In this document: piece by piece, positions 26,371-38,433 of the stretch
Layout of the letters: every line of letters begins with the position of its first letter
Numbering within the stretch: position 1 is the first letter of the stretch
Assembly: GCF_029962835.1 (NCBI RefSeq)
Contig: NC_080575.1
Span: forward strand, 62,847,493 to 62,911,492
DNA length: 64,000 nucleotides
Source of the DNA: Magnolia sinica
Taxonomy: Eukaryota; Streptophyta; Magnoliopsida; Magnoliales; Magnoliaceae
Direction of reading: 5' to 3'
The notes under the pieces: model-generated
The model's database searches: none
What the model was told of the DNA's origin: nothing
What the model saw: only the letters and a program-made list of their open reading frames with translations
Position numbers and translations under genes: made by a program

Positions 26371-29300
26371 ACATTGGGCCTTACCCATGGGCCTTGAATA
26401 CATCACATTGGGCCTCACCCACGGGCCTCGAATACATCACAATGGGCCTCAACTCACAGGCCCTAATACATCACAATGGGCCTCAACCCAGGGGCCCCAA
26501 ATACATTACATCGGGCCTCGTCAAATGGACAGCTCGGATTAAACATGTACATCACGTGGGGCCACATAAATGGACGGTGTGAATACAAAATACGTGCATC
26601 TAGGTGGGCCGCACAAGTGGACAGTATGGATGAAGCACGCACAGCATGGTGGCCTGCACAATGCATGCGGGCCCAGCACATGCAGCAAGTGGGCCCTACG
26701 CCATCAAAACGGGTAGACAGTATAGATATAAAATACATACATCTGCGTGAATCCCACCCTCCAGTGGGCTAGATAGTGCGGATATACAATACATTTATCA
26801 TGGTGGATCACGTCAATCACGTGATGGGCAGTGTGAATACAACACATCCTCAGAGTGGGCCTCACTCCAACAAATGGACAGTCAGCATGGATGAAACGCA
26901 TACATCATGGAGTCTCCCGTGAGACCCATGATGTGGACATACAGTTCAGATATAATACATACATCCAAGGTAGACTCCACAGCATTGCATCAAGGTGGGC
27001 CTCATCACACGGGGTGGATGTACAATACATTAATCAAAGGTGGGCCCAAATAGTACCGTCCAGGGATGGACGGACTGGGTATACTACACATACATGGGGT
27101 GGATCCCCACATCCAGATGAACGGTGCAGGTAAAACACATACATTACGATAGGGCCCACCAATGAATGACGTTGATAAAAACACCTACATCATGTCAGGG
27201 CCCACCATCTAATCCCTTTTATACGGTGCTGGGACACATGTGTAAGGTGGGTCCTGCAGATGGACAACATGCCTGAAATACATTCATCATGGTGCACCCC
27301 ACACGCTGATGGATGGCTTGTATAAAACACATACACAATAGGGGGCCTCACCGTCCAGGGGCAAATGGACAGTGTGCATACAAATTACATACATCAAGGT
27401 GGGCCATACGTCCATTAAAATGGACAGATGATGTGAATACAACACACTCATCAAGGCAGACCTCATACATCAGGGTGCGTCTATCTATGATGAACAGTGT
27501 GAATGCAATCAAGGTGGGACCCACGTCCAGGGATGGACGATGCCGATATAATAAATACATTAAGGTGTGGCCCACCGTCCAGAACTGCTAGACGGTGCAA
27601 ATACACCACGTACAACGAGGTGTGGCCCACCAGAACTTGCTGACGTCATTCAAACCAGCCGCCTGTTGGTGTGAGGTACGCCAACCGATCCACTTCCAAT
27701 CAACAGGTGGGTCCCACGTGGGCCCACGATAACATTGATTTTCCATCCAATCCATTGGTAAGGTTATACAGACGCAGATGAATAGAAAAAACAAATTTCA
27801 CAATGATCCAAAACTTCTGTGAACCCAAACATGGTTTCAATGGCAACCATTCAATCCCACTGTTCCCTATGATGTGGGTTACTTGAGTTCCATAGAAGGC
27901 TGATTTTTAGGGGGCCCCACTGCCATAAGGGCCCCATCAAAATGCACGGTGTGGATATCGACACACATCACTGTGGGGCCCACGGCTGGGACCAGCCATC
28001 CCTGCTCGCAAACGACCTCAGCGCAGCAACGCAAGATGCTGCTGACAACAGCAGCAGCACCTGCAGCTACACATGATATTTTTTTTAGAAAAATAGTATA
28101 TTTTGGGGTTTTTCATAGGTGGGGTCCGCATCAGGGGAATCCGACCCAGCCGTTGGATTCCAGGGCTCAAGACAGACCCATCAAGCCCAATATGCGGTAT
28201 GTTTTGGTGTGTAGAAAATTTAAAGTGGATTTCAATGGTAGAAAATATTGCTTGCTATGCTATGGCCCACCAGATAATCGGATTGGCCTCATACTTCGGC
28301 TCAACGTCTAAAATGGGTTGAGAAATGGAATGGATGGCATGGATTGGGTTTATACATCAAGGTGGGGCCTACACAAGTGGCCCTCTCCAAAGCTTGTTGA
28401 ACCAAGCTAATATTTTTAGTTTTCATTTCACGTCCTGGACATTAAATGGCTCGGGCACAATGCACATTTGAGGTGGGCGCTGCTCAAGTGGGCCATCAAA
28501 TGGCTTGATGGTATGGATAAGACATATATTAAGGTGGGGTACATCCAAGTGGGCCACACGGCCACATCATCACTCACAAAAACAAATGAAAAAGAGATGG
28601 AGAGAGAGAAAGAGAGAGGGACACATGATGATGGAGGGCTCCACCACTATGAGCCCTCCCTTGCAATCAATCATACATCAAGTGGGTCCCCATACATGTG
28701 GGCCCACCAAATCAAGATTCAACGGTGGAGATTCCTTCTCCACCAAAATGGAAGGTCTAAATGACCTCCTTCATACTAGAAAGTAAACATCATGATGGGG
28801 TCCATGGAGATTGGCCCCATCATGGAATGATTATGAAAATCAAGGTGGGCCATCGACCACACCTAGGGTCCAAAGTGAGATCCATACCATCAATCGGTAG
28901 GCCTCACTTGGCCCACTATCAAAACATGAAAATCTAGCCTATAAAGCACCCACCGTTTGATCTTCTTGGTCCGATGGAATGCCGAGCTCCTTGTGTCTCA
29001 CTTTAATGGAAGGTGATGAGAGATGAAGGGCTAGGATGATAGATCTTGGAAGAGGAAGTGGGCCACACACAACATCTCACTTTTCTCTCATGGAATAGCT
29101 TCGACATCCATTTTTTTTTCTTTGCCTGGTTGCTTTGAAAATGTAAAGAGAAAGAGAGAGAAAGAGGGTGGTTGTAAGGAGAGAGAGAGAGAGATGGGTG
29201 ATGGATGTGAGTGATAGAGTGATGGGAAGTTGTACTTGACATGTATGGGTGTGTAAGAGAGAGGGTGAGAGAGAGTTGACTTTGGGGTTGCTTGTACTTG

Positions 29301-29846
29301 ACATGAGGTGATTGATTAATTGATTGATTGATGGGACATATTGTAGAGATTCTCTTGGGATTACAAACACGTGGTGCTTTCCTCGAACTGAACACGGGCC
29401 CACATCTCCTGGCCAGGGTATCGGATCGGTATCTAAGACGCGGCATTGGAACCGCGACGACGGTGCAATCGCTATGGTATAAGTCTCGGATTAAGCTTAC
29501 TCAAATCTATGGGATACGACTTAGGGTCGTGCGCAAACATTGATTATAGGTCGCAGGTTGCCGAAATTCGACAAAAAGGATCGCGGGAGTTGACGGAATA
29601 GTATGGACTAGGATATGGGCCTTACATCCAACCCACCTGCTGACGCTAACAGCAGCTGCTATGGCAGCTGCAAAACAGATGCACAGCCAGGATGAAATCC
29701 ACATCATGGTGGGACCCATTCAAAGGGACGGACGGTGTGGATTAAGACCCATACATCACGTGGACTCCACCCGTCCAGATCACTGGACGGCGTGGGTATA
29801 AACATACATCAGTGGTGGGTCCCACACACGTGGCCCACCTTACATA

Positions 29847-29920
29847 TATATATATATATATATATAATAGAATATATTATAATATAATATATCATATTAT
29901 AATATAATATAAATTATAAA
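29847..29920. repeat. (TA)n and AT-only imperfect palindrome
   Basis: A TA run is followed by TATTATAATATAATATATC-type sequence composed only of A and T with few exceptions. It can fold back on itself. Confidence 0.75.
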
Positions 29921-31019
29921 GAGTCACCGTCCGGACCCCTGGATGTTCTGGACGATGTAGACTTCATGCATATTCACATGGTGGGTCCACACGTGGGGTG
30001 GGTCCCACTTGGATACACCACACGCACGATGGTGTGGTCCGTCTAGATGGATGGATGACGTGGATGGGTCCCATGGACCCCACTGTCAGCCCACACTTCA
30101 CTATTAACCCCACCCACTGTCAGTCCACACTTCACTGTAAGCACACGTCCAACATCCCAGGACGCTGGCCAGTGTGGATACAACACAGGGATCATAGTGG
30201 GTCCCACATGGACGTGGCCCACCTGACTGGATCAATCTAATAATTGTGTTTTTCCTTCCGTCCGGGCCCGGTAACGGGCTGGACGGTGTAGATCCAACTC
30301 ATCCATCGGGTGGGTCCCATGAAGGTGAATGGCATGGATAAAATATATACCTCATGGTGGGCCATAATCATAGAGAGAGAGAGAGAAAGGAGAGAAAGAG
30401 AGGAAGGAATGTGTAGGGGAGGGACCCCACCACTATTGGGCCCTCCCTTGAATAATACATACATCAAGTGGGTCCTACAATAAGTGGACCCTTAAATCAT
30501 AGAAAAACAAGGATGTGGGTCCATGATCACCCACCATCCACTTCTTCTTGCTCCCTTGGCTTCCTTTGCTTCTTAGCTTCGATTTTAAAGGAAGATGATG
30601 GAGTTTTGATGGTTGAGATGGGAGATGAGAGGGTAGGAAGTGGGCCACACACAAAGCTCTCTCATGGAGGTCTGCGAAGCTTGGACGAGTGATTTTTTTC
30701 TTGCTTGGGAATGAGCATGAGAAATGAGAGAGAGAGGGTTATAGAGAGAGAGATGGGTGATGGAGTGATGGGTGTAAGAACTTTTTGACTTTTGGGGTTG
30801 CTTGGGGATGGGTGTGAGGTGATGGTGTACTTGACATGTACTTGACCCTTAATGGGATTGATTGATTGATTGAGGTAACATGTTGTAGAGATTCTCTTGG
30901 GTTTTGCAATGCACGGTATTTTCCTCGAACTGAACGAGGACCCACATCTCCTGGCCTAGGTATCGCCTCGGCGCGCGAGACGCGGCATCGGAACCGCAGC
31001 GACGGCGCGGTCGTTAAGT

Positions 31020-31022
31020 ACA
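31020..31022. repeat. Target site duplication of CACTA-2, left (ACA)
   Basis: ACA precedes the CACTA terminus and recurs at 62959-62961. The uninterrupted relative at about 19770 reads GGTACAAGTCTTGG, which matches the sequence obtained when the element is left out. Confidence 0.9.
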
Positions 31023-31350
31023 CACTACCAAAAAAAGGGGCAAAGGCTACGAATAAAATCCGTAGTCATAGACCTATGGCTACAGTTTTAGTCCGTAGCT
31101 AGTCCGTAACACGACCGTCGTCGTAGGTGCCGTAACAATAGGTCTGGAACCTATGGCTACGGATTTAATTCGTAGCTATAGGTTAAACAGCTACAGATAT
31201 AATCCGTAACAATTATATCTGTAGCGAAAACCTCAAACAGCTACGGATATTATTTGTAGCTGAAAGTCCGTAGCAATATGCCAAATTTGAAAAGGCTACA
31301 CCTATCTGATTAGTGGCTATGGTCAATATCCGTAGCTATATTGTACACTG
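31023..31350. repeat. CACTA-2 left terminus and subterminal repeats
   Basis: The terminus is followed by about ten copies, in both orientations, of a motif close to GCTACGGATAT / ATCCGTAGC. The same motif repeats at the right end (62840-62940). Confidence 0.85.
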
Positions 31351-31364
31351 AAAAATTAAATCCT

Positions 31365-31515
31365 TTATTCATTCAATTAACACCTGTACAACATTCATTC
31401 ATTCAATTACAATTATTCATTCATTCAATTACAATCCTTCATTCAATCAATTACATCATTCATTCATTCAATTACAATCCTTCATTCAATCAATTACAAT
31501 TACAATCATACAGTT
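31365..31515 (+). repeat. ATTCATTCAATTACAAT minisatellite
   Basis: About seven imperfect units of 20-25 bases are built from TTCATTCA and ATTACAATC. Confidence 0.75.
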
Positions 31516-31575
31516 ACAATTACAATAATGCTGAAAATACAAATCTTTGGCTTTATTAGAGAAATGTGCTCGACT

Positions 31576-31614
31576 TCACCCTGAAATTTCAACAGCTTCG
31601 TATATTCCATCATC
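31576..31614 (-). other. Candidate last exon, 13 codons
   Basis: On the minus strand an acceptor-like TTTGTAG is followed by an open frame reading DDGIYEAVEISG and then TGA. It lies close inside the CACTA-2 terminus, where a transcript running through the element would end. I do not recognise the protein. Confidence 0.2.
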
Positions 31615-31775
31615 CTACAAACAGTCATGTCATTCATAAATTAGAATGCCCATTGGGAAAAAGAAAGACAGTGGAAGAAGTGCATCACGTATAACCACTT
31701 TTTTTTTCTTAATGAATTAAAAAAAAAACTCAAAGAGGAATGAAATTGACACAAAAGAAATGGTCTCACCATATG

Positions 31776-34700
31776 ATTATAGGTTTTGGTTTAGGTTTAG
31801 GTTATAGGTTTAGGTTAAGGTTGGGCTATAGGTTATAATTAAGTTTAGGTTATAGGTTAAGGTTTAGGTTATAGGTTTTGGTTTAGGTTTAGGTTAAGGT
31901 TTAGGTTTAGGTTTAGGTTATAGGTTTAGGTTTAGGTTTAGGTTATAGGTTATAGCTTTTGAGAACTTGATTATAGGTTAAGGTTTAGGTTTAGGAAATC
32001 GGGTTCGGGTTCGGGATCGAGTTTAGGTTTGGGTTTTCAAGTTTAGGTTTAGGTTTAAGGAGTTGAGATTAGGATTAGGTATAGGTTTAGGTTTAAGGAT
32101 TTGAGAATACATTTAGGTTATAAGTTTAGGTTTAAGTTAAAGGTTTAGGGAAAGGTTATAAGTTTAGGTTAGGTTTAGGTTTAGGTTTAAGTTTAGGTTA
32201 TAGGTTATAGCTTTAGGGAATTAAGAATGGGTTATGGTTTAGGTTAAAGAAATCGGGTTCAGGTTCGGGATTGGTTTTAAGTTTGGGTTTTCAAGTTTAG
32301 GTTTAGGTTTAGGTTAGGGAGTTGAGATTAGGATTAGGTGTAGGTTTAAGTTTAGGGAATTGAGTTTAGGTAATAGGTTTTGGGATTTGGGAATAGTTTT
32401 AGGTTATAAGTATAGGTTTAGGTTAGGTTATAAGTTAAGGTTTAGGGATTTGAGTTTAGGTTATAGGATTAGATTACGATTTAGGTTTAGGTTATAGGCT
32501 TTGGGATTTGAGAATAGGTTCGGGTTTAAGTTATAGGTTTTGGTTTTGGTTTAGGTTATAGGTTTTGGTTTAGGTTATAGGTTTTTGGATTTGAGAATGG
32601 GTTCAGGTTTAGGTTATAGGTTTTGGTTTTGATTTAGGTTATATGTTTTGATTTAGGTTATAGGTTATAGGTATATGTTAAGGTTTAGGTTTAGGTTATA
32701 GGTTTTGGGATTTGAAAATGAGTTCAAGTTTAGGTTATCGGTTTTGGTTTTGGTTTAGGTTATAGGTTTTGGTTTAGGTTATAGGTTTTGGTTTTAGTTT
32801 AGGTTATAGGTTTTGATTTAGGTTATAGGTTTAGGTGTAGGTTATAGGTTTTGGGATTTGAGAATGGGTTCGGGCTTAGGTTATAGGTTTTGGTTTTGGT
32901 TTAGGTTATAGGTTTTGGTTTAGGTGATAGGTTATAGGTTTAGGTTAAGGTTTAGGTTTAGGTTATATGTTTTGGGATTTGAGAATGGGTTCGGGTTTAG
33001 GTTATAGGTTTTGGTTTTGGTTTAAGTTATAGGTTTTGGGATTTGAGAATGGGTTCGGGTTTAGGTTATAGGTTTTGGTTTTGGTTTAAGTTATAGGTTT
33101 TGGGATTTGAGAATGGGTTCGGGTTTAGGTTATAAGTTTTGGTTTTGGTTTTGGTTTAGGTTATAAGTTTTTGGATTTGAGAATGGGTTATGGTTTAGGT
33201 TTAGGAAATTGGGTTCAGGTTCGGGATTGGGTTTAAGTTTGGGTTTTCAAGTTTAGGTTTAGGTTTAGGTTAGGGAGTTGAGATTAGGATTAGGTGTAGG
33301 TTTAACTTTAGGGAATTGAGTTTAGGTTATAGGTTTAGGGAAAGGTTAGGTTTAGGTTATAGGTTTTGGGATTTGGGAATAGTTTTAAGTTATAAGTATA
33401 GGTTTAGGTTAGGTTATAGGTTAAGGTTTAGGGATTTGAGTTTAGGCTATAGGTTTAGGTTTAGGGAATTGAGTTTAAGTTATAGGTTTAGGGAAAGGTT
33501 AGGTTTAGGTTTTAGGTTTTGGGATTTGGGAATAGTTTTAGGTTATAAGTATAAGTATAGGTAAGGTTATAGGTTGAGGTTTAGGGATTTGAGTTTAGGC
33601 TATAGGTTTTGGTTTAGGTCTAGGTTTAGGGATTTAAGTTTAGGTTATAGGTTTAGGTTTCGGTTTTAGGTTTAGGTTTAGGTTTAGGTTTGGGTTTTGG
33701 GATTTGAGAATGGGTTCGGGTATAGGTTATAGGTTTTGGTTTCGGTTTAGGTTATAAGTTTTGAGATTTGATAATGGGTTCGGGTTTGGGTTATAAGTTA
33801 TAGGTTTTGGTTTTGGTTTAGGTTATAAGTTTTGATTTAGGTTATAGGTTAATGGTTTAGGTTAAGGTTTAGGTTTAGGTTATAGGTTTTGGGATTTGAG
33901 AATGGTTTCGAGTTTAGGTTATTGGTTTTGGTTTTGGTTTAGGTTATAGGTTTTGGTATTTGAGAATGGGTTCGGGTTTAGGTTATAAGTTTTGGTTTTG
34001 GTTTAGGTTTAGGTTATAGGTTTTTGGATTTGAGAATGGGTTATGGTTTAGGTTTAGGAAATCGGGTTCAAGTTCGAGATTGGATTTAAGTTTGGGTTTT
34101 CAAGTTTAGGTTTAGGTTTAGGTTAGGGAGTTGAGATTAGGATTAGGTGTAGGTTTAGCTTTAGGGAATTGAGTTTAAGTTATAGGTTTAGGGAAAGGTT
34201 AGGTTTAGGTTATAGGTTTTGGGATTTGGGAATAGTTTTAGGTTATAAGTATAGTTTTAGGTTAGGTTATAAGTTAAGGTTTAGGGATTTGAGTTTAGGC
34301 TATAGGTTTAGGTTTAGGGAATTGAGTTTAGGTTATAGGTTTAGGGAAAGGTTAGGTTTAGGTTATAGGTTTTGGGATTTGGGAATAGTTTTAGGTTATA
34401 AGTATAGGTTTAGGTTAGGTTATAGGTTAAGGTTTAGGGATTTGAGTTTAGGCTATAGGTTTAGGTTTAGGTCTATGGTTTAGGTTTAGGGAATTGAGTT
34501 TAGGTTATAGGTTTGGGGAAAGGTTAGGTTTAGGTTATAAGTTATAGGATTTGAGAATGTGTTCGGGTTTAGGATGTTGGTTTTGGTTTTGGTTTTGGTT
34601 TTGGTTATATGTTTTGATTTAGGTTATAGGTTATAGGTTTAGGTTTTAGGTTTTGGTTTTGGTTTTGATTTAGGTTATAGGTTATAGGTTTAGGTTAAGG

Positions 34701-37245
34701 TTTAGGGAAAAGTAATAGGTTTTTATTTAGGTTATAGGTTATAGGTTTAGGTTTTAGGTTTAGGTTTTGGTTTTGATTTAGGTTATAGGTTATAGGTTTT
34801 GGTTAAGGTTTAGGTTTAGGTTAAAGGTTTTGGGATTTGAGAATGGGTTCGGGTTTAGGTTATGATTTAGGTTATAGGTTTTGGGATTTGAGAATGGGTT
34901 CGGGTTTAGGTTATAAGTTTTGGTTTTGGTTTAGGTTTAGATTATAGGTTTTTGGATTTGAGAATGGGTTATGGTTTAGGTTTAGGAAATCGGGTTCAGG
35001 TTCGAGATTGGGTTAAAGTTTGAGTTTTCAAATTTATGTTTAGGTTTAGGTTAGGAAGTTGAGATTAGGATTAGGTGTAGGTTTAGCTTTAGGGAATTGA
35101 GTTTAGATTATAGGTTTAGGGAAAGGTTAGGTTTAGGTTATAGGTTTTGGGATTTGGGAATAGTTTTACGTTATAAGTATGGATTTAGGTTAGGTTATAG
35201 GTTAAGGTTTAGGGATTTGAGTTTAGGTTATAGGTTTAGGTTTAGGTCTAGGTTTAGGTTTTGGGGAATTGAGTTTAGGTTATAGGTTTAGAGAAAGGTT
35301 AGGTTTAGGTTATAGGTTTTGGGATTTGAAAATAGTTTTAGGTTATAAGTATAGGTTTAGGTTAGGTTATAAGTTAAGGTTTAGGGATTTGAGTTTAGGT
35401 TATAGGATTAGGTTTAGGTTTAGATTTAGGGATTTGAGTTTAGGTTATAGGTTTAGGTTTAGGTTTAGGCTTAGGTTTGGGTTTTGGGACTTGAGAATGG
35501 GTTTGGGTTTAGGTTATAGGTTTTGGTTTTGGTTTAGGTTATAGGTTTTGGGATTTGATAATGGGTTCGTGTTTAGGTTATAGGTTTTGGTTTTGGTTTA
35601 GGTTATAGGTTTTGATTTAAGTTATAGGTTAACGGTTTAGGTTAAGGTTTAGGTTTAGGTTATAGGTTTTTGGATTTGAGAATGGATTCGGGTTTAGGCT
35701 ATGGTTTTGGCTTTGGTTTAGGTTATAGGTTTTGGTTTAGGTTATAGGTTTTAGATTTAGGTTTAGGTTTAGGTTTAGGTTATAGGATTTGAGAATGGGT
35801 TCGAGTTTAGGATATAGGTTTTGGTTTTGGTTTAGGTTATAGGTTTTAGGATTTGATAATAGGTTCGGGTTTAGGTTATAGGTTTTGGTTTTGGTTTAGG
35901 TTTTAGGTTTTTATTTAGGTTATAGGTTTTTATTTAGGTTATAGGTTAACGGTTTAGGTTAAGGTTTAGGTTTAGGTTATAGGTTTTTGAATTTGAGAAT
36001 GGATTCGGGTTTAGGCTATAGGTTTTAGCTTTGGTTTAGGTTGTAGGTTTTGGTTTAGGTTATAGGTTTTAGGTTTAGGTTTAGGTTTAGGTTTAGGTTA
36101 TAGGATTTGAGAATGGGTTCGAGTTTAGGATATAGGTTTTGGTTTTGGTTTAGGTTATAGGTTTTGGGATTTGATAATGGGTTCGGGTTTAGGGTATAGG
36201 TTTTGGTTTTGGTTTAGGTTATAGGTTTTTATTTAGGTTATAGGTTAACGGTTTAGGTCAAGGTTTAGGTTTAGGTTATAGGTTTTTGGATTTGGGAATG
36301 GATTCGGGTTTGACTTTGGTTTAAGTTATAGGTTTTGGTTTAGGTTATAGGTTTTAGGTTTAGGTTTAGGTTTAGGTTTAGGTTATAGGATTTGAGAATG
36401 GGTTCGGGTTTAGGATATAGGTTTTGGTTTTGGTTTTAGTTATATGTTTTGATTTAGGTTATAGGTTATAGGTTTAGGTTTTGATTTAGGTTATAGGTTA
36501 TAGGTTTAGGTTAAGGTTTAGGTTTAGGTTTAGGTTTAGGTTAAAGGTTTTGGGATTTGAGAATGGGTTCGGGTTTAGGTTATAGGTTTTGGGATTTGAG
36601 AATGGGTTCGGGTTTAGGTTATAAGTTTTGGTTTTGGTTTAGGTTTAGGTTATAGGTTTTTGGATTTGAGAATGGATTATGGTTTAGGTTTAGGAAATTA
36701 GGTTCAGGTTCGGGATTGGGTTTAAGTTTGGGTTTTCAAGTTTATGTTTAGGTTTAGATTAGGGAGTTGAACTTAGGATTATGTGTAGGTTTAACTTTAG
36801 GGAATTGAGTTTAGCTTATAGGTTTAGGAAAAGGTTAGGTTTAGGTTATAGATTTTGGGATTTGGGAATAGTTTTAGGTTATAAGTATAGGTTTAGGTTA
36901 AGTTATAGGTTAAGGTTTAGGGATTTGAGAATGGGTTCGGGTTTAGGTTATAGGTTTTGGTTTTGGTTTTGGTTATAGGTTTTGGGATTTGATAATGGGT
37001 TCGGGTTTAGGTTATAGGTTTTGGTTTTGGTTTAGGTTTAGGTTATAGGTTAACGGTTTAGGTTAAGGTTTAGGTTTAGGTTATAGGTTTTTGGATTTGA
37101 GAATGGGTTCGGGTTTAGGCTATAGCTTTTGGTTTAGGTTATAGGTTTTGGTTTAGGTTATAGGTTTTAGGTTTAGGTTATAGGTTATAGGATTTGAGAA
37201 TGTGTTCGGCTTTAGGATTTAGGATATAGGTTTTGGTTTAGGTTA
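31776..37245 (-). repeat. TTTAGG hexamer array with higher-order repeats (telomere-like), CACTA-2
   Basis: The array is about 5.5 kb of GGTTTA/GGTTATA/GGTTTTGG repeats. It is homologous and inverted relative to 10555-14445, so both arrays have the same orientation with respect to their own CACTA terminus. Higher-order markers are 'GGGATTTGAGAATGGGTTCG', 'TAGGAAATCGGGTTC', 'GGGTTTTCAAGTTTAGG' and 'GAGTTGAGATTAGGATTAGG', recurring at intervals of several hundred bases. The Leu/Gly/Tyr/Arg/Phe-rich ORFs here (LGYRF repeats) are translations of the repeat. Confidence 0.9.
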
Positions 37246-37280
37246 AGGGTATGGTCCCTGCAAATACAGATATAAACATG

Positions 37281-37580
37281 GTCATCCGGCACAAATGGTC
37301 AGGCCCTTCCAATGCTGTTCATAAAAAATGGACAGCTTCATCATGGTCATAACAGCGGTTCCCTCCTTCCAAGGACCCCCGCTCATCCGAATAGCTCCGA
37401 CGCACATCCAGGTCTGCTCCATTAATTTCAAGCAAATACATAAACACAGCCTGTCCAAATGGCCAGGCCCCTCCAATATTGTCCATAGGAAATGGACAAC
37501 TTCATTACGGTCATAATAGCGGTTCCCACCTTCTAGGGACCCCTGCTCATCCGGATAACTCCGACGCACATGTAAATAAG
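37281..37580 (-). repeat. 167-bp dimer, copy 2
   Basis: Two tandem units are homologous to 10205-10536 on the opposite strand: 'CCAGGCCCCTCCAATATTG', 'CTCATCCGGATAACTCCGACG' and 'GGTCTGCTCCATTAATTTC'. The dimer is joined to the array by GGGTATGGTCCCTGCAAATA, as copy 1 is. Confidence 0.8.
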
Positions 37581-37766
37581 TATAATTGATTTCTTCTACA
37601 TGACCATTTAAGGCTATTGACATTGACAGCCATTAAAGTATTTCAAGCACTTTTTTTAAAGTAGTACAAGAAGATAGATATGAACTTTAAAATCTGGTAG
37701 CAGTAAGTGATGAATGAAAAGGAATGAGCTTTCAAATCAAGTACACAAAGAATTGAGATACCATAC

Positions 37767-37867
37767 CTTGAAGTAGCAGACATGAGAAGGCATTGGTAGC
37801 GTCGAGGGACATGTGGGATAAGGGCTTTTAAGTCATCTTCATAGCCATATGACAAAAGGAGATCTGC
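37767..37867 (-). pseudogene. DEAD-box RNA helicase (RH16/DDX56-type) exon fragment
   Basis: On the minus strand, after the acceptor ATTCCAG, the frame reads ADLLLSYGYEDDLKALIPHV then PRRYQCLLMSATS and ends at a GTATGG donor. 'ADLLLSYGYE-DLKAL' directly follows the DE of the DEAD box, and 'SAT' is helicase motif III. The sequence matches plant RH16, the homologue of the nucleolar ribosome-biogenesis helicase DDX56/Dbp9. Neighbouring RH16 exons (the Q motif, the P-loop, or the C-terminal RecA domain) are not recognised in the element, so this is one captured exon. It reads toward the hexamer array, as the SRP54 and MAP kinase pieces do in CACTA-1. Confidence 0.85.
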
Positions 37868-38331
37868 CTGGAATCAAATATAAATCAAGCATTATTCTTG
37901 CAAAAGAAGCCACACACACACACACAAAAAAAACACACATTCCATAGTTGAATAAAAGAGGAGACAAGTAGGTAAAACTTAACATCAATAAAACCTTGAT
38001 ACCATCCAACACAATTTGAAATGCATTCAAATGAAAAAGATAAATATGGAGAAGCTTTTCAAAATTAACAAGATTTAAAAATTAAAACAATTCGAGCTTC
38101 GACTAATATGAAGCATGTGTAAGTGTCAAGTTTCTAAACCAAAAACCAAACAACAAGCTAGGCACCATATAAACCTCTTGGACAAAATCAACCTGGCACT
38201 AAAGTTTGGAGATGCTAAGCATAAAGTTATATCGTGCTAAAAACAAGAGTAAGAGTGATTTTCTTAGACAGTGGGTGGTAAGTGTGTGAAATGGAATGAA
38301 CTGAAAAGGCATTTAGAAGAATTCAGCATAC

Positions 38332-38433
38332 CCCAAAACCAATGTCCTGTGCAGTCCTGACACTCCCGTTGGCAATTGGGTTGACAGAAGCAAGTTGTTT
38401 GATGAGCCTCAGCAATGACCGGTGTTCACTTAC
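38332..38433 (-). other. Candidate captured exon, unidentified
   Basis: Between an acceptor-like ATTCCAG and a donor GTATGC the minus strand is open for 34 codons: VSEHRSLLRLIKQLASVN then PIANGSVRTAQDIGFG. The composition and splice sites look like a real plant exon. I cannot name the protein. It lies upstream of the helicase exon in the same orientation. Confidence 0.4.

Larger units (their letters stand above)
20894..29626 (-). mobile_element. Element M, 5' LTR (with nested solo LTR)
   Basis: On the plus strand it runs from TGTCACGCCC (20894) to GGGCCTTACA (29626), the two ends of one LTR with TG..CA termini. Without the nested solo LTR and one target duplication it is about 5.38 kb, unusually long. 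The primer site of the interior adjoins 20894, so this is the 5' LTR of a minus-strand element. The right flank begins TCCAA, but the other flank lies outside the window, so the target duplication cannot be tested. Confidence 0.75.
29627..31022 (-). mobile_element. Related LTR segment Z (left of CACTA-2)
   Basis: The sequence is homologous to the last 1.5-2 kb of element M's LTRs: the GTGGGCC minisatellite, GA-rich tract, 'TGTACTTGACATG', 'GTTGTAGAGATTCTCTTGGG' and 'ACATCTCCTGGCC'. It continues after CACTA-2 at 62959. It starts right at the end of element M, so M may have inserted into Z. Z is more diverged from the M LTRs than they are from each other. Confidence 0.65.

Noticed and set aside
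33316-36978. Series of ORFs rich in LGYRF repeats
   Set aside because: They are translations of the hexamer array; length and start vary with repeat register and there is no independent coding signal.
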